This document shows, one piece after another, positions 1 through 8,409 of a DNA stretch of 64,000 nucleotides. The number at the start of each line of letters is the position of its first letter. The first letter of the stretch is position 1. Location of the stretch: positions 35,700 to 99,699 of the forward strand of contig NZ_LMEM01000001.1 of assembly GCF_001426345.1 (NCBI RefSeq), in the 5' to 3' direction. This stretch comes from Devosia sp. Root436 (GTDB lineage Bacteria > Pseudomonadota > Alphaproteobacteria > Rhizobiales > Devosiaceae). The notes below the pieces were generated by a model. That model was not told the origin of the DNA. It made no database searches and was given only the letters and a program-made list of their open reading frames with translations. A program made the position numbers and the translations under genes.

Positions 1-11
1 GTGGGCGTGGC

Positions 12-494
12 TCAGAGCGCCCGGAACATCACATAGCTGTCCACATAGCCATGCACCGGGTGGTTGAACGCCTTGGGCAGGGTGCCGACGATGGCGAAGC
101 CCAGTTGCTGCCAGAGGGCCACGGCGCGGGTATTAGTCGAGACGACGTGGTTGAACTGCATGGCGCGGAAGCCGCGCTCTTTGGCGCGGACCAATGAATG
201 TTCGCACATGGCGCGGGCTACGCCTTTGCCCTGGGCGGCCGGGGCGGTCATGTAACCGCAATTGGCGACATGGGCGCCGCCGCCGGCCTGGTTGGCCATG
301 AGGTAATAAGTGCCGAGGGTGGCGCCGTTTTCCTCGGCGGCGAAGACTTCGTGTGTCGGGCCGAACCAGTATGCCTTGACCCCGGCCGCGTCGAGCTCGC
401 GAGAAATGGCGTAGGTTTCGCCGGCCGCCAGCGTGGGCGCGACGATGTCCAGGATGGCGGGCTGGTCGGCCTCAGTGGCGGGGCGGATTTGCAT
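12..494 (-). CDS. GNAT family N-acetyltransferase
   Basis: A 160-residue single-domain GCN5-related N-acetyltransferase, transferring acetyl from acetyl-CoA to an unknown amine, probably in the cytosol. The acetyl-CoA pyrophosphate loop is visible as AAQGKGVARAM near residues 86-96, followed by the typical N-x-RAVALWQQLGF segment near residues 121-132. The length is normal for the family. The ATG lies inside the 3' end of the upstream MFS gene (23-nt overlap), so the two are probably translationally coupled; this suggests a shared resistance or detoxification role, which is inference. The substrate cannot be read from sequence. Confidence 0.9.
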   Translation of the reverse strand: MQIRPATEADQPAILDIVAPTLAAGETYAISRELDAAGVKAYWFGPTHEVFAAEENGATLGTYYLMANQAGGGAHVANCGYMTAPAAQGKGVARAMCEHSLVRAKERGFRAMQFNHVVSTNTRAVALWQQLGFAIVGTLPKAFNHPVHGYVDSYVMFRAL

Positions 495-1815
495 CGGGAT
501 TGTCTGCGTCGTCGTCGATTGGCGGAACCCTGATCTGGCCCGGCGGCGCCATGTCGGGAACGACAGGCTTGTTGGCGATGGAGGGGCGATGGCCCAGCTC
601 GAACCGCCATGCCGCCACAGCGAAGATGACCAGGGCCGCCGTCACGCAGATTGCCGCCGCCAGGAAAGGCGCGCCGGGGAAATAGCCGGGCGAATCCGCA
701 GCCGTGGTGAAATAGGAAAAGATCTGTGTCGCCGCGAGCGGGCCGATGATGGTGGCCAGCGAATTGGCGGCGTTGACGGCGCCCTGCAGCTCGCCCTGCG
801 CATTGTCGGGCACCTGGCGCGACAGCACGCCGTTGATGGCGGGGGCGGCCAGGCCGCTGATGGCGCCCACCATGATGAAGACGTAGAGGTAGAACACCTG
901 GTCGGTGAAGGCGACGCCGGCAAAGGCGACGATGGCGGCGAGCAGGCCCAGCAGGGCGACGGGCGGCTCGCCGACGCGCTTGACCATGGGGCCGACGACG
1001 AAGGCCTGGCAGATGGCAAAGCCGATGCCGAAGGCGCCGAGGGCGCGGCCGATATTGGAGGAGGTGAATTCGAAGACTTCCACGGTGAAATAGCTGAACA
1101 CCGTCGGCAGGGCCTGCGCCGCCAGCGAGAAGGAGAACAGCACGGCCAGCAGCCACAGCACGACCGGATATTGCCGGAGCGCAAGGAGGGCGCCGAACGG
1201 GTTGGCGCGGCGGATATCGAATTTGCGGCGGGAATGCCTGGGCAGGCTTTCGGGCAGTACCAGCAGGCCAAAGAGGAAATTGGCGAAGGCCAGCCCGGCG
1301 GCGGCGAAGAAGGGGACGCGGGGCCCGAATTCGCCGAGTTCGCCGCCGATCACCGGGCCGATGATGAAGCCGAGGCCGAAGGCGGCGCCAATGAGGCCGA
1401 AGCGCTGGGTCCGCTTATGGGGCGGGGTGATATCGGCCATGTAGGCCGTGGCCGTCGCCACCGCGGCGCCGGCGCAGCCGGCAATGACGCGGCCGATGAA
1501 AAGGTACCAGACGACAGGGGCGATCGACATCATCAGGTAGTCGAAGGTCAGCCCGAGCAGGGAGCCCAGCAGGATCGGCCGGCGGCCGAAGCGATCCGAC
1601 AGATTGCCCAGAACCGGGGAGAAAACGAACTGCATGAAGGCATAGGTGAATACCAGATAGCCGCCGATGACAGCGGCATTGGCGACACTGCCGCCGGTCA
1701 AATCCTCGAGCAATTCGGGCAGCACCGGCACGATGATGCCGACGCCGATCATATCCAGCAGGATGGTCACCAGAATGCAGGCCAGGGTCAGGCGTGAACG
1801 GGTCGCTGCTTGCAT
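472..1815 (-). CDS. MFS drug exporter, TetA-like (DHA1 family)
   Basis: A 447-residue inner-membrane transporter with about 12 hydrophobic segments. The N-terminus (LDMIGVGIIVPVLPELL) and the motif A loop GNLSDRFGRRPILL (about residues 73-86) are typical of TetA/DHA1 proton-drug antiporters, as is GFIIGPVIGG in TM5. The C-terminal tail of about 40 residues is polar and proline-rich. The gene lies downstream of nasTS (114-nt gap) and overlaps the acetyltransferase by 23 nt. It does not look like a NarK nitrate transporter despite its neighbours. Tetracycline specificity cannot be asserted; TetA-like proteins in environmental alphaproteobacteria are mostly uncharacterised. Confidence 0.9.
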   Translation of the reverse strand: MQAATRSRLTLACILVTILLDMIGVGIIVPVLPELLEDLTGGSVANAAVIGGYLVFTYAFMQFVFSPVLGNLSDRFGRRPILLGSLLGLTFDYLMMSIAPVVWYLFIGRVIAGCAGAAVATATAYMADITPPHKRTQRFGLIGAAFGLGFIIGPVIGGELGEFGPRVPFFAAAGLAFANFLFGLLVLPESLPRHSRRKFDIRRANPFGALLALRQYPVVLWLLAVLFSFSLAAQALPTVFSYFTVEVFEFTSSNIGRALGAFGIGFAICQAFVVGPMVKRVGEPPVALLGLLAAIVAFAGVAFTDQVFYLYVFIMVGAISGLAAPAINGVLSRQVPDNAQGELQGAVNAANSLATIIGPLAATQIFSYFTTAADSPGYFPGAPFLAAAICVTAALVIFAVAAWRFELGHRPSIANKPVVPDMAPPGQIRVPPIDDDADNPDANPPRH

Positions 1816-1929
1816 ACTTGGGCGCTAACCTTGTGAATCCTGACCGGCCTCGTCGTGTCGCGCAGTTGACACAGGCGGACCATTCAACGCAAGGCCGAAC
1901 GGCTGCAAAGGGTTCCATCGAGCAGGGAA

Positions 1930-3144
1930 TCAGGCGGTGGGGCGCTGGGTGGCAATGTAGCTTTCCAGCGCGTCCGGGTCGAAGATGGCACCATCGAAGA
2001 ACAGGTCGGGGCCCATGGTCAGGGAGCCGGTGGTGGCGGCGATGATCGAGGGCGTTGCATGCGCTCCGTCGGTCTTGAAGTCGGCTGACGGCACGGGCAT
2101 GCCCAGGGGCGCCAGCGCGGTGCGGTAGAGGTCGGGGCGGAAGGTGGCGGCAGCCGTCGTGGCGTTGGCGCTGCCTTGGGTGACTTCGCCCCAGCGGACC
2201 ATTTGCGAATAGTACCAGAGCGCGTGGCTCTTCCAGGGGAAGTTGGCGGCGCCGGCATGGGGGATGAAGTAGTCCCGCACCTGGCTGGTAACGCCGCCGC
2301 CGATGTCTAGCCGGCCGGTCAGGGCGCGGGCGACGATGGCGCTGGCGGTGTCGAGATAGGCCGGGGCAGACATGATGCGGGCCGCCTCCGGGTGGTTGGC
2401 GGGGTCGGCGCACCATATTCCGGCGCGGTAGATGGCGCGGATGAGGGCGGCGACCAGGTCGGGATGCCGGTCGGCCCAACTGGCGCGCATGCCGATCACC
2501 TTGTCGGGGCTCGATTGCCAGATCGAGGCCTTGACCGTGGCGATATGGGCGCCCCTGGTGGCGACGCCGATGCTGTTCCACGGTTCGCCGACGCAATAGC
2601 CGTCAATGCCGCCCGTGCCCAGGGCATCGGGCAGGAGGGGCGGGGGCAGGACGACGATCTCGATATCGCGATCCGGCACGATGCCGCTGGCGGCGAGCCA
2701 GTAGCGCAGCTCGTAATTGTGTGACGATGTCTGATGCACCACGCAGAAGCGCAGCTTGCGCGGTGATGCCGCGACCACCCTGGCGAGCGCGGCGCCGGCC
2801 GGACCGGCGGCGAGGTCTCCGGGTGCGCCCTGGTCGGCCATGGCATGCCAGAGTTCGGCGCTGACGGTGATGGCGTTGTTGCCAAGCCCCAGCACGATCG
2901 GCGCGATCATCGGCGTGGCGATCGGGGTGAGGCCCAGGCTGGCGGCAAGCGGCATCGGCGCCAGCATCTGGGCAATGTCGAAATGGCCGATGGCGGCGCG
3001 GTCGCGGATATTGGCCCAACTGGTCTCCCGCACCAGATGCAGCTCCAGCCCTTCGGTGGCGGCAAAGCCCTTTTCATGCGCGAGAACCAGCAGCGCGCTA
3101 TCGAGCAGGGGCAGGAATCCGGCGGTGAGGTGGGTGAGGGGCAT
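1930..3144 (-). CDS. nasS: Nitrate/nitrite sensor NasS (NrtA/CmpA-like, cytosolic)
   Basis: A 404-residue protein of the NrtA/CmpA periplasmic-binding fold, but it begins directly with the mature fold (MPLTHLTAGFLPLLDSALL) and has no signal peptide or lipobox. That is the hallmark of NasS, the cytosolic nitrate/nitrite sensor that holds the antiterminator NasT inactive until nitrate binds. The C-terminal part keeps NrtA-type motifs such as SHALWYYSQMVRWGE. It lies 10 nt downstream of nasT in the same operon. No nitrate reductase or NrtABC transporter genes lie in the window, so the controlled nas genes must be elsewhere. Confidence 0.9.
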   Translation of the reverse strand: MPLTHLTAGFLPLLDSALLVLAHEKGFAATEGLELHLVRETSWANIRDRAAIGHFDIAQMLAPMPLAASLGLTPIATPMIAPIVLGLGNNAITVSAELWHAMADQGAPGDLAAGPAGAALARVVAASPRKLRFCVVHQTSSHNYELRYWLAASGIVPDRDIEIVVLPPPLLPDALGTGGIDGYCVGEPWNSIGVATRGAHIATVKASIWQSSPDKVIGMRASWADRHPDLVAALIRAIYRAGIWCADPANHPEAARIMSAPAYLDTASAIVARALTGRLDIGGGVTSQVRDYFIPHAGAANFPWKSHALWYYSQMVRWGEVTQGSANATTAAATFRPDLYRTALAPLGMPVPSADFKTDGAHATPSIIAATTGSLTMGPDLFFDGAIFDPDALESYIATQRPTA

Positions 3145-3154
3145 GGCGGCGTTC

Positions 3155-3745
3155 CTATGGGCCCAGGAGTGCGGCTGCGGTCACCAGGCTCTGGGCGATG
3201 TCGACCATCCGCCGGTTCTGGTTCATGGCGGTGGAGCGGAGCAGGGCATAGGCGTCGGCCTCGCTGAGAGCGCGCGTTCGCATCAGGATACCCTTGGCCT
3301 GCTCGATGAGCTTGCGGTCCTCGAGCTCGCTGCGCGCCTGTTCAAGCTCCCGCGTCAGGCGGGAAAAGGCATTGAAGCGGGAGATGGCCATGTCGAGGAT
3401 CGGCTTGACGCGCTCCTTCTTGAGCCCGTCGACCACATAGGCCGAAACACCGGCCTCGACCGCCTTTTCGATCATCGCGCCGTCCGAACGGTCGACGAAC
3501 ATGGCGATGGGGCGCTGGATGGCGCGGGACAGCGAGAAGAAATGTTCGAGCGTGTCGCGCTTGGGGTTTTCGAGATCGATGACAATGACGTCGGGCATGG
3601 TGGCCTGGATGGTGAGGGCGACCTCGTTGACGTCATGGATGACGGCGACACGCATATGTCCGGCCTCGCGCAGCCCGTCCTCGATGATGGACGCGCGGAT
3701 GCGATTCTCGTCGATGATCAGAACGGACAGGTCGGGGCTGGGCAT
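3155..3745 (-). CDS. nasT: ANTAR-domain antitermination response regulator NasT
   Basis: A 196-residue protein with an N-terminal pseudo-receiver domain (LSVLIIDENRIRASIIEDGL at residues 6-25) and a C-terminal ANTAR RNA-binding domain (KLIEQAKGILMRTRALSEADAY, then LRSTAMNQNRRMVDIAQ). ANTAR proteins bind paired hexaloop hairpins in leader RNA and prevent termination; NasT does so for nitrate assimilation genes when released by NasS. The ATG at 3745 gives the family length; upstream alternatives (TTG 3808, ATG 3802) would add a non-conserved extension. An NtrC-like box lies 46 nt upstream of this start. First gene of nasT-nasS. Confidence 0.92.
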   Translation of the reverse strand: MPSPDLSVLIIDENRIRASIIEDGLREAGHMRVAVIHDVNEVALTIQATMPDVIVIDLENPKRDTLEHFFSLSRAIQRPIAMFVDRSDGAMIEKAVEAGVSAYVVDGLKKERVKPILDMAISRFNAFSRLTRELEQARSELEDRKLIEQAKGILMRTRALSEADAYALLRSTAMNQNRRMVDIAQSLVTAAALLGP

Positions 3746-3790
3746 TGCCAGCAGTTTGCCGGTGCCCAGAAAAAGCACAAGTGCAGATTG

Positions 3791-3807
3791 TGCACATTTC
3801 ATATGCA
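3791..3807. promoter_or_regulatory. Candidate NtrC-type box upstream of nasT
   Basis: TGCAC, seven bases, then ATGCA: the 5-7-5 spacing of the NtrC consensus (TGCAC-N7-GTGCA) with one mismatch in the second arm. It sits in the 74-bp gap between the epimerase 3' end and nasT, 46-62 nt before the nasT start. A nitrogen-control site here would fit nasTS biology. No convincing sigma-54 -24/-12 element was found between it and nasT. Confidence 0.4.
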
Positions 3808-3819
3808 ATTCGACGGGTG

Positions 3820-4689
3820 CTAGCCCTTGGCAGAGATCTCGTTGCGCCAGGTATATTGCGGGGAGTAGCCCAGCATGCGCTTGGCCTTCTCGATGGAGAG
3901 CAGCGTGCCATTGGCGGTGAGATTTCCCCTGGCTTGTACGTCGGGGAAAACCTCGGCCAGCAGCGACATGTTGGACCGGCTCATGACGGTATCGGCATTG
4001 GCGATGATGAAGGCCTCAAAACCCCGGAAATCGGCCTGGATCGAGCGGCGCACGGCCTGGGCGCCATCGCGGGCGTCGATGTAACCCCAGAGGTTCCATT
4101 TGCGGCTGCGCGGGTCGGCGTCGAATTTGGGGAAGGCGGCGTAGTCTTCCGGATTCATGACGTTTGAGAAGCGCAGGCCGACAATGCGCAGTTCCGGGTC
4201 CCAGCGGCAGAACTGGGCGGCCATGGTCTCATCCAGGAGCTTGCCGAGCGAATAGGCCGATTCGGGACGCGGATAGTATTCCTCGTCGACCGGGGCATAG
4301 GGCGGAGGCGTGTCGAAGGGCAGGCCGAGCACCGTTTCGCTGGAGGCAAAGACCACGTTCTTGATGCCGGCGAGGCGGCTGGCCTCGAACACATTGTAGG
4401 TCGTGGGCACATTGTTGGCGAAGGTGCGGGCATTGGCGGCGAGGCCGGGCGCGGGAATTGCGGCCAGATGCACCACGGCATCGAACGGCCCCTTGCGTTC
4501 GTCCACACCGCCGAGAATGGCGGCGGCGACTTCGCCGAAATTGGTCAGGTCGATCCGCACGCTGGGGCAGATGGGATCGGGCAAGGCGTGCTGGTCGAGG
4601 TTGAGAACCTCGTAGCCATGGGCCACCAGATCGCGCAGAACCGCGCGCCCGAGCTTGCCGCTCCCACCCGTCACCAAAACCTTGGGCAT
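3820..4689 (-). CDS. NAD-dependent epimerase/dehydratase (extended SDR)
   Basis: A 289-residue extended short-chain dehydrogenase/reductase. The Rossmann motif GGSGKLG lies at residues 8-14 and the catalytic Tyr-x3-Lys is YSLGK in the middle of the protein. The sequence resembles the branch that includes uronate dehydrogenases and UDP-glucose 4-epimerase-like proteins, but the substrate cannot be fixed. The chosen ATG at 4689 follows a strong AGGAGG about 5 nt upstream and starts directly at the Rossmann beta-strand; the open frame further upstream has no family similarity. It stands alone upstream of nasTS. Confidence 0.88.
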   Translation of the reverse strand: MPKVLVTGGSGKLGRAVLRDLVAHGYEVLNLDQHALPDPICPSVRIDLTNFGEVAAAILGGVDERKGPFDAVVHLAAIPAPGLAANARTFANNVPTTYNVFEASRLAGIKNVVFASSETVLGLPFDTPPPYAPVDEEYYPRPESAYSLGKLLDETMAAQFCRWDPELRIVGLRFSNVMNPEDYAAFPKFDADPRSRKWNLWGYIDARDGAQAVRRSIQADFRGFEAFIIANADTVMSRSNMSLLAEVFPDVQARGNLTANGTLLSIEKAKRMLGYSPQYTWRNEISAKG

Positions 4690-4903
4690 GCGAACCTCCT
4701 CTATTTTCTCACGATTTTCGCTATCGCGGCAGGCACAGCCTAAGCCGGAACGGGGCGGCTGCCAACGCCCCCTGGCGGGTAAACAAAGGATGAATGGGCG
4801 TCTCAGCATGGGTTCAAACGCCAGGGCGCAGAACTGGCGGCACGGTCGATGACAGGCATCGACATCGCCGCCGTTCCCGGCGGCAACACACAGGAGACGA
4901 CAC

Positions 4904-5323
4904 ATGCTCAAGACCACCGTTCTGGCCGTTCTCGTCGGCCTTGCCAGTGCCGCAACCACGCTGCCCAGCGCCGCCCAGTTCCTCGCCGGCCCTCCCAATT
5001 TCCCGAGCAACGGCTACGAGGAAGACTGCGCTTATCCGCTGAACTACATGCCGCGCGTGACCCGCGCCCATATCCAGTCGATCGACGGGCAGCCGGTCTA
5101 TCTGGTGCCCGTCTGCGAGGACGGGTTGATCGGCCGCAACGACGATTATGGCTGGCTGTTCGTCCACGGCAATGTGGACACCTTGCGTCTGCCCATCGCC
5201 CGCAACGACACGCTGATGGCTGCGCTGACCGCCCAGGGCTACGACAGCCAGGACGTCATTTCGCTGCGTTTCGGCGGCGGCGACAGCATCACCCTCTACG
5301 TCCATCAGCGCAACCTGCGCTGA
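4904..5323 (+). CDS. Small secreted protein of unknown function
   Basis: A 139-residue protein with a clear Sec signal peptide (LKTTVLAVLVGLASAATTLPSAAQ, cleavage near residue 24) and a mature domain with two cysteines, one before LNYMPRVTRAH and one in VPVCEDG, that could form a disulfide. The start is supported by AGGAG 6-8 nt upstream. I do not recognise a family. A second small secreted protein follows 116 nt downstream, so both may be envelope-associated. Likely periplasmic. Confidence 0.75.
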   Translation: MLKTTVLAVLVGLASAATTLPSAAQFLAGPPNFPSNGYEEDCAYPLNYMPRVTRAHIQSIDGQPVYLVPVCEDGLIGRNDDYGWLFVHGNVDTLRLPIARNDTLMAALTAQGYDSQDVISLRFGGGDSITLYVHQRNLR

Positions 5324-5439
5324 GCCGAGGCCGCAACCCTGCCCGCGCAGATGAACGGTTTCTGAACATGGGTCTCAGGACCAGTTCAAGCCGGATCGGG
5401 CAGGGTGATCTCAACAACCGAACTGTCCAGGGGGACACG

Positions 5440-5778
5440 ATGAACAAACAACAGGAAAAGGTTCTGGTCGCCACGCTGTGCGGCCTCGTGATTGCCGCCG
5501 CCGGCGCCTTCGCCGTGCAGCCCACCATGGCCGCCGGCTACCAGGTGGACCAACTGGCGCAGGTGACGGGCGTGGCCCATTGGGACCAACTCAATGTGCG
5601 CAAGTGGCCGGCATCCTATTCGCAGAAGATCGGCGCCTTCACCCCGGGCAGCCATGTCTGGGTGGAACGCTGCATCGAAACCAAGAGCGGCGCCGACTGG
5701 TGCCTGGTCGACGCGCAGGACACGACGGGCTGGGTCAATTCCCGTTATCTGACTGTCGTCTACGACTGGGATCTTTGA
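5440..5778 (+). CDS. Exported SH3-like domain protein
   Basis: A 112-residue protein: hydrophobic signal or anchor at about residues 8-30 (ending QPTMAAG), then one bacterial SH3 (SH3b) domain. The SH3b signature is LNVRKWPASYSQKIGAFTPG followed by a WCLVDAQDTTGWVNSRYL segment. Bacterial SH3 domains usually bind cell-wall peptides or mediate envelope protein contacts. The two cysteines flanking KSGADW could pair. The ATG at 5440 has a GGGG tract just upstream; the longer open frame beginning at 4849 runs through the preceding gene and is not real. Partner unknown. Confidence 0.8.
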   Translation: MNKQQEKVLVATLCGLVIAAAGAFAVQPTMAAGYQVDQLAQVTGVAHWDQLNVRKWPASYSQKIGAFTPGSHVWVERCIETKSGADWCLVDAQDTTGWVNSRYLTVVYDWDL

Positions 5779-5945
5779 TCCCGGAGTCTTTCATTTTCGC
5801 CGTCGTCGGCGACGGCGGAGACCCGGCAGGCTGTGGTTCAACCATCGCCGCAGATCGCAACTACAGGCTGTCCGGGCCTCCACCCTCGCCGATGCGAGCC
5901 AGCCAGTGTTTCGTGCGTACCTCCTTCCCATGCTCTGTTGACTTT

Positions 5946-5995
5946 TCCGGTCCTGCGCTGTTCGTGAGAACCGCCTGGACCGGAGGTTTTTTTTT
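5946..5995 (+). terminator. Terminator-like hairpin with U9 tract overlapping the asparaginase RBS
   Basis: TCCGGTCC (5946-5953) pairs with GGACCGGA (5977-5984) across a 23-nt loop, and the 3' arm runs into GG plus nine T residues ending one base before the asparaginase ATG at 5997. The Shine-Dalgarno GGAGG (5982-5986) is partly inside the 3' arm. It may terminate transcription from the SH3 gene, or act as a leader attenuator or RBS-occluding structure for the asparaginase gene. Confidence 0.55.
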
Positions 5996-5996
5996 G

Positions 5997-6995
5997 ATGG
6001 ATGCCAATCCCGTTCTTGCCGAGACCATTCGCGGCAACTGGGTCGAAAACCGTCATCGCGGCGCCTATGTCGTGATGGATGCCGATGGGCGGATCATCGC
6101 CTCGGCGGGGGATATCGAACGCCCGGTGTTTCCGCGTTCGGCCATCAAGTCGATGCAGGCTTTGCCGATTTTCGCGCGCCATGCCGAAGACAGGTTCCAC
6201 CATTCCGAGGAAGAGCTGGCGCTGGCCTGCGCCAGCCATCACGGCGAGGAGGTGCATGTGGCGACGGCCAATGGGCTGCTGACCCGCATCGGGCTTTCCG
6301 CCGCCGACCTCGAATGCGGCGCGCATGTGCCGACCAATGCGGCGGCGCGCGAGGCGCTGCGGGCGGCGGGGGCGGAACCCAGCCCGCTGCACAATAACTG
6401 TTCGGGCAAGCATTCCGGCATGCTGAGCGTGGCCCTGGCCATGGGCGTGCCGACATCAGGCTATGTCGGTCGCGAGCACGCGGTGCAGCAGGCCGTGCGG
6501 GGGGCGGTGGAAGCGGTGATCGGCGAGAGCCTGACCGAGGGAAAGTGCGGCACTGACGGTTGCTCGATTCCTACCTTTGCAGCGCCCTTGCGCGCCTTTG
6601 CCTATGGCTTCGCGCGCATGGCGACGGGCCGGGGCATCTCGGCCGAACTCGGCGCGGCGGCGCAGCGGCTGTTCAATGCGGCCACGAATCATCCGCATCT
6701 GGTGGCCGGCACGGGTCATGCCGACACGCTGCTGATGACGGCGTTCAAGGGAAGGTTGATGCAGAAGATCGGCGCCGAGGGCGTGCAATGCGGCGCCATC
6801 CGCGACAAGGGCTGGGGTTATGCGCTCAAATGCGACGATGGCAACATCGCCGCCAGCCAGGCCATGCTGGCCGGCCTGCTGCTGAAGCTGTCCGACCCCG
6901 ATGCCGAGCAGCGGGCCCTGCTCGAAACGCTGGCCCACCAGACGATCAGGAGCGTGCGCGGGGCCGCGGTGGGGGAATTGCGCGCGGTGGTCTGA
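5997..6995 (+). CDS. L-asparaginase, rhizobial (ReAV-like, asparaginase II Pfam) type
   Basis: A 332-residue enzyme of Pfam Asparaginase_II, hydrolysing L-asparagine to aspartate and ammonia. With the ATG at 5997 (GGAGG 10 nt upstream) the residues fall in the same register as the characterised Rhizobium etli enzyme ReAV: Ser48 and Lys51 (SAIK), Ser80 (ASHHGEE), Cys135 and Lys138 (NNCSGKHSG), and Cys189 (CGTDGC). These are the catalytic Ser-Lys and zinc-binding positions known from that family, recalled rather than looked up. Lys271 (RDKGWGY) may be the remaining catalytic lysine. The gene converges on the Tat-exported protein gene with a 3-nt gap. Confidence 0.93.
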   Translation: MDANPVLAETIRGNWVENRHRGAYVVMDADGRIIASAGDIERPVFPRSAIKSMQALPIFARHAEDRFHHSEEELALACASHHGEEVHVATANGLLTRIGLSAADLECGAHVPTNAAAREALRAAGAEPSPLHNNCSGKHSGMLSVALAMGVPTSGYVGREHAVQQAVRGAVEAVIGESLTEGKCGTDGCSIPTFAAPLRAFAYGFARMATGRGISAELGAAAQRLFNAATNHPHLVAGTGHADTLLMTAFKGRLMQKIGAEGVQCGAIRDKGWGYALKCDDGNIAASQAMLAGLLLKLSDPDAEQRALLETLAHQTIRSVRGAAVGELRAVV

Positions 6996-6998
6996 GGT

Positions 6999-8291
6999 CT
7001 ATTGGAAACTGACGTTCGGGTGACGCCCGGCATTGGCCATGAGGTCGGCTTCCACGATGTCGCTCCAGGCAAGGCCGACGATGGCGTGCTGGCGGGCGGA
7101 GACGGTGTTGCTGCCGATCTGGACCGGGCCGGCGCCGTCTACCACGCTGACGCCGATGCCGATATCGCTCTGGCTGATGACGTTGCCCGATATCAGCACG
7201 TTGCGCAGGAAAGTGCCGTAGCCGGCAGCGATGGCGATGCCGGGTACATCCTGCACTGTATTGCCGGTGATGGCGGTTTCGGCTTCGGCGAAGATGCCGA
7301 TGGGGATGGTGTCGGGGTTAACCGGCGAGTTCGGGGTGATGTTGCGCACGATATTGCCGGCGCAGACGGCCAGTTGCCCGCCCGAATCGAGGTTGGTGAT
7401 CGAGATGCCGGTGGCGGCGCCATCGATGATGTTGTTGGCGATGACCGAGCCGGAGAATTCGAACTCGGAAAAGATCGCGACTTCGCCGGAGCGCAGGCAG
7501 GTATTGCCGCCGACCTGCGTGTTGCGGGTGGCGTTGAGGCGGATAGCGGTGAAGGCGCAATCGGCGATGTGGTTGTTGGCGACGATGACCTCGTCGGCCT
7601 TGAACACATTGATGCCATTGCCATTCTGACCATTGCCGCCATCGCGCCAATCGATATTGGAAATGCGGTTTGCGGTGACGATGGAGCCGTCGGCGCCGCT
7701 TTCGGAGCGCCAGATGCGGATGCCGGCATTGCCGCAGGTGTCGATGCTGTTGCCTGAGATGAACAGGCCCCGGCTATCCATGGCGTGGATGGCGGCATCG
7801 CCCAGCTCGCTGAAATGGCAATTGATGATGGTGACGCCGGCATCGGCAATGCTCACGCCGATGGCGGAGGCGCGGAACCGGCAGCGTTCGAGGGTGATAT
7901 CGTCGCTGGCCACGATGCCCAATCCGACGGCGCCGGAGGCGAAGGCGATATCGCGGAGAACCAGCGTGCCGCGGTCATGGATGGACATGGAATTGCCGTC
8001 TGGCAGCGAGGTCAGTTCGGTGCTGCCCGGAACCCCCTGAACCACCAGATCGGACGGAAAATCGAGGCCGGAGACATGGATGATGCCGGGCGGCAATTGC
8101 AGCGCCCGTCCGGCCGCGGCGGCCTGATCGAGCGCCGCCTGCAGGGCGGGGCCCTGGTCCTGGCCGGTATCACCGACGACGCCGAGCGTGGTTGCATCGA
8201 GCATGGACTGAGCGCGGGCGGCCGGCGTGGCGGCCAGAATGGCAAGTCCGGCAAGGACATGGCGGCGGTTGGCGAGCATGGCTTTTCTCAT
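6999..8291 (-). CDS. Tat-exported right-handed beta-helix repeat protein (TIGR03808-like)
   Basis: About 430 residues. The N-terminus ([15 protein letters not shown] then a hydrophobic stretch ending AARAQ) carries a twin-arginine signal. The rest is a right-handed parallel beta-helix with many short repeats of the NxI/VxxNxI type (for example [43 protein letters not shown]). It matches the alphaproteobacterial family of Tat-translocated repeat proteins of unknown function (TIGR03808 as I recall it). A polysaccharide-binding or lyase-like role is plausible from the fold but no catalytic site is evident. The ATG at 8291 places the RR motif near the start. Confidence 0.87.
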   Translation of the reverse strand: MRKAMLANRRHVLAGLAILAATPAARAQSMLDATTLGVVGDTGQDQGPALQAALDQAAAAGRALQLPPGIIHVSGLDFPSDLVVQGVPGSTELTSLPDGNSMSIHDRGTLVLRDIAFASGAVGLGIVASDDITLERCRFRASAIGVSIADAGVTIINCHFSELGDAAIHAMDSRGLFISGNSIDTCGNAGIRIWRSESGADGSIVTANRISNIDWRDGGNGQNGNGINVFKADEVIVANNHIADCAFTAIRLNATRNTQVGGNTCLRSGEVAIFSEFEFSGSVIANNIIDGAATGISITNLDSGGQLAVCAGNIVRNITPNSPVNPDTIPIGIFAEAETAITGNTVQDVPGIAIAAGYGTFLRNVLISGNVISQSDIGIGVSVVDGAGPVQIGSNTVSARQHAIVGLAWSDIVEADLMANAGRHPNVSFQ

Positions 8292-8409
8292 GCCGCCATT
8301 GTGCCGCGTCCGGCCCGGTCCTGCCATCAGCAATGGAAAACAGAGTTACGAGTTGTCCCGCCGCGACCGGGACGGCTATAAGAACCCAATTCAAAGGATG
8401 GCGGCGCCG

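Noticed and set aside
433-1797. Long open frame on the plus strand opposite the MFS gene
   Set aside because: Composition is repeated Gly/Ala/Asp/Glu/Gln with no domain or ribosome site; it is the mirror of a high-GC gene whose minus-strand product is a clear transporter.
472-1815. Nitrate transporter because it follows nasTS
   Set aside because: The protein shows TetA/DHA1 motifs rather than NarK nitrate signatures.
3746-3790. Sigma-54 promoter before nasT
   Set aside because: The GG and GC dinucleotides found are 12 bases apart rather than 10, so the -24/-12 rule is not met.
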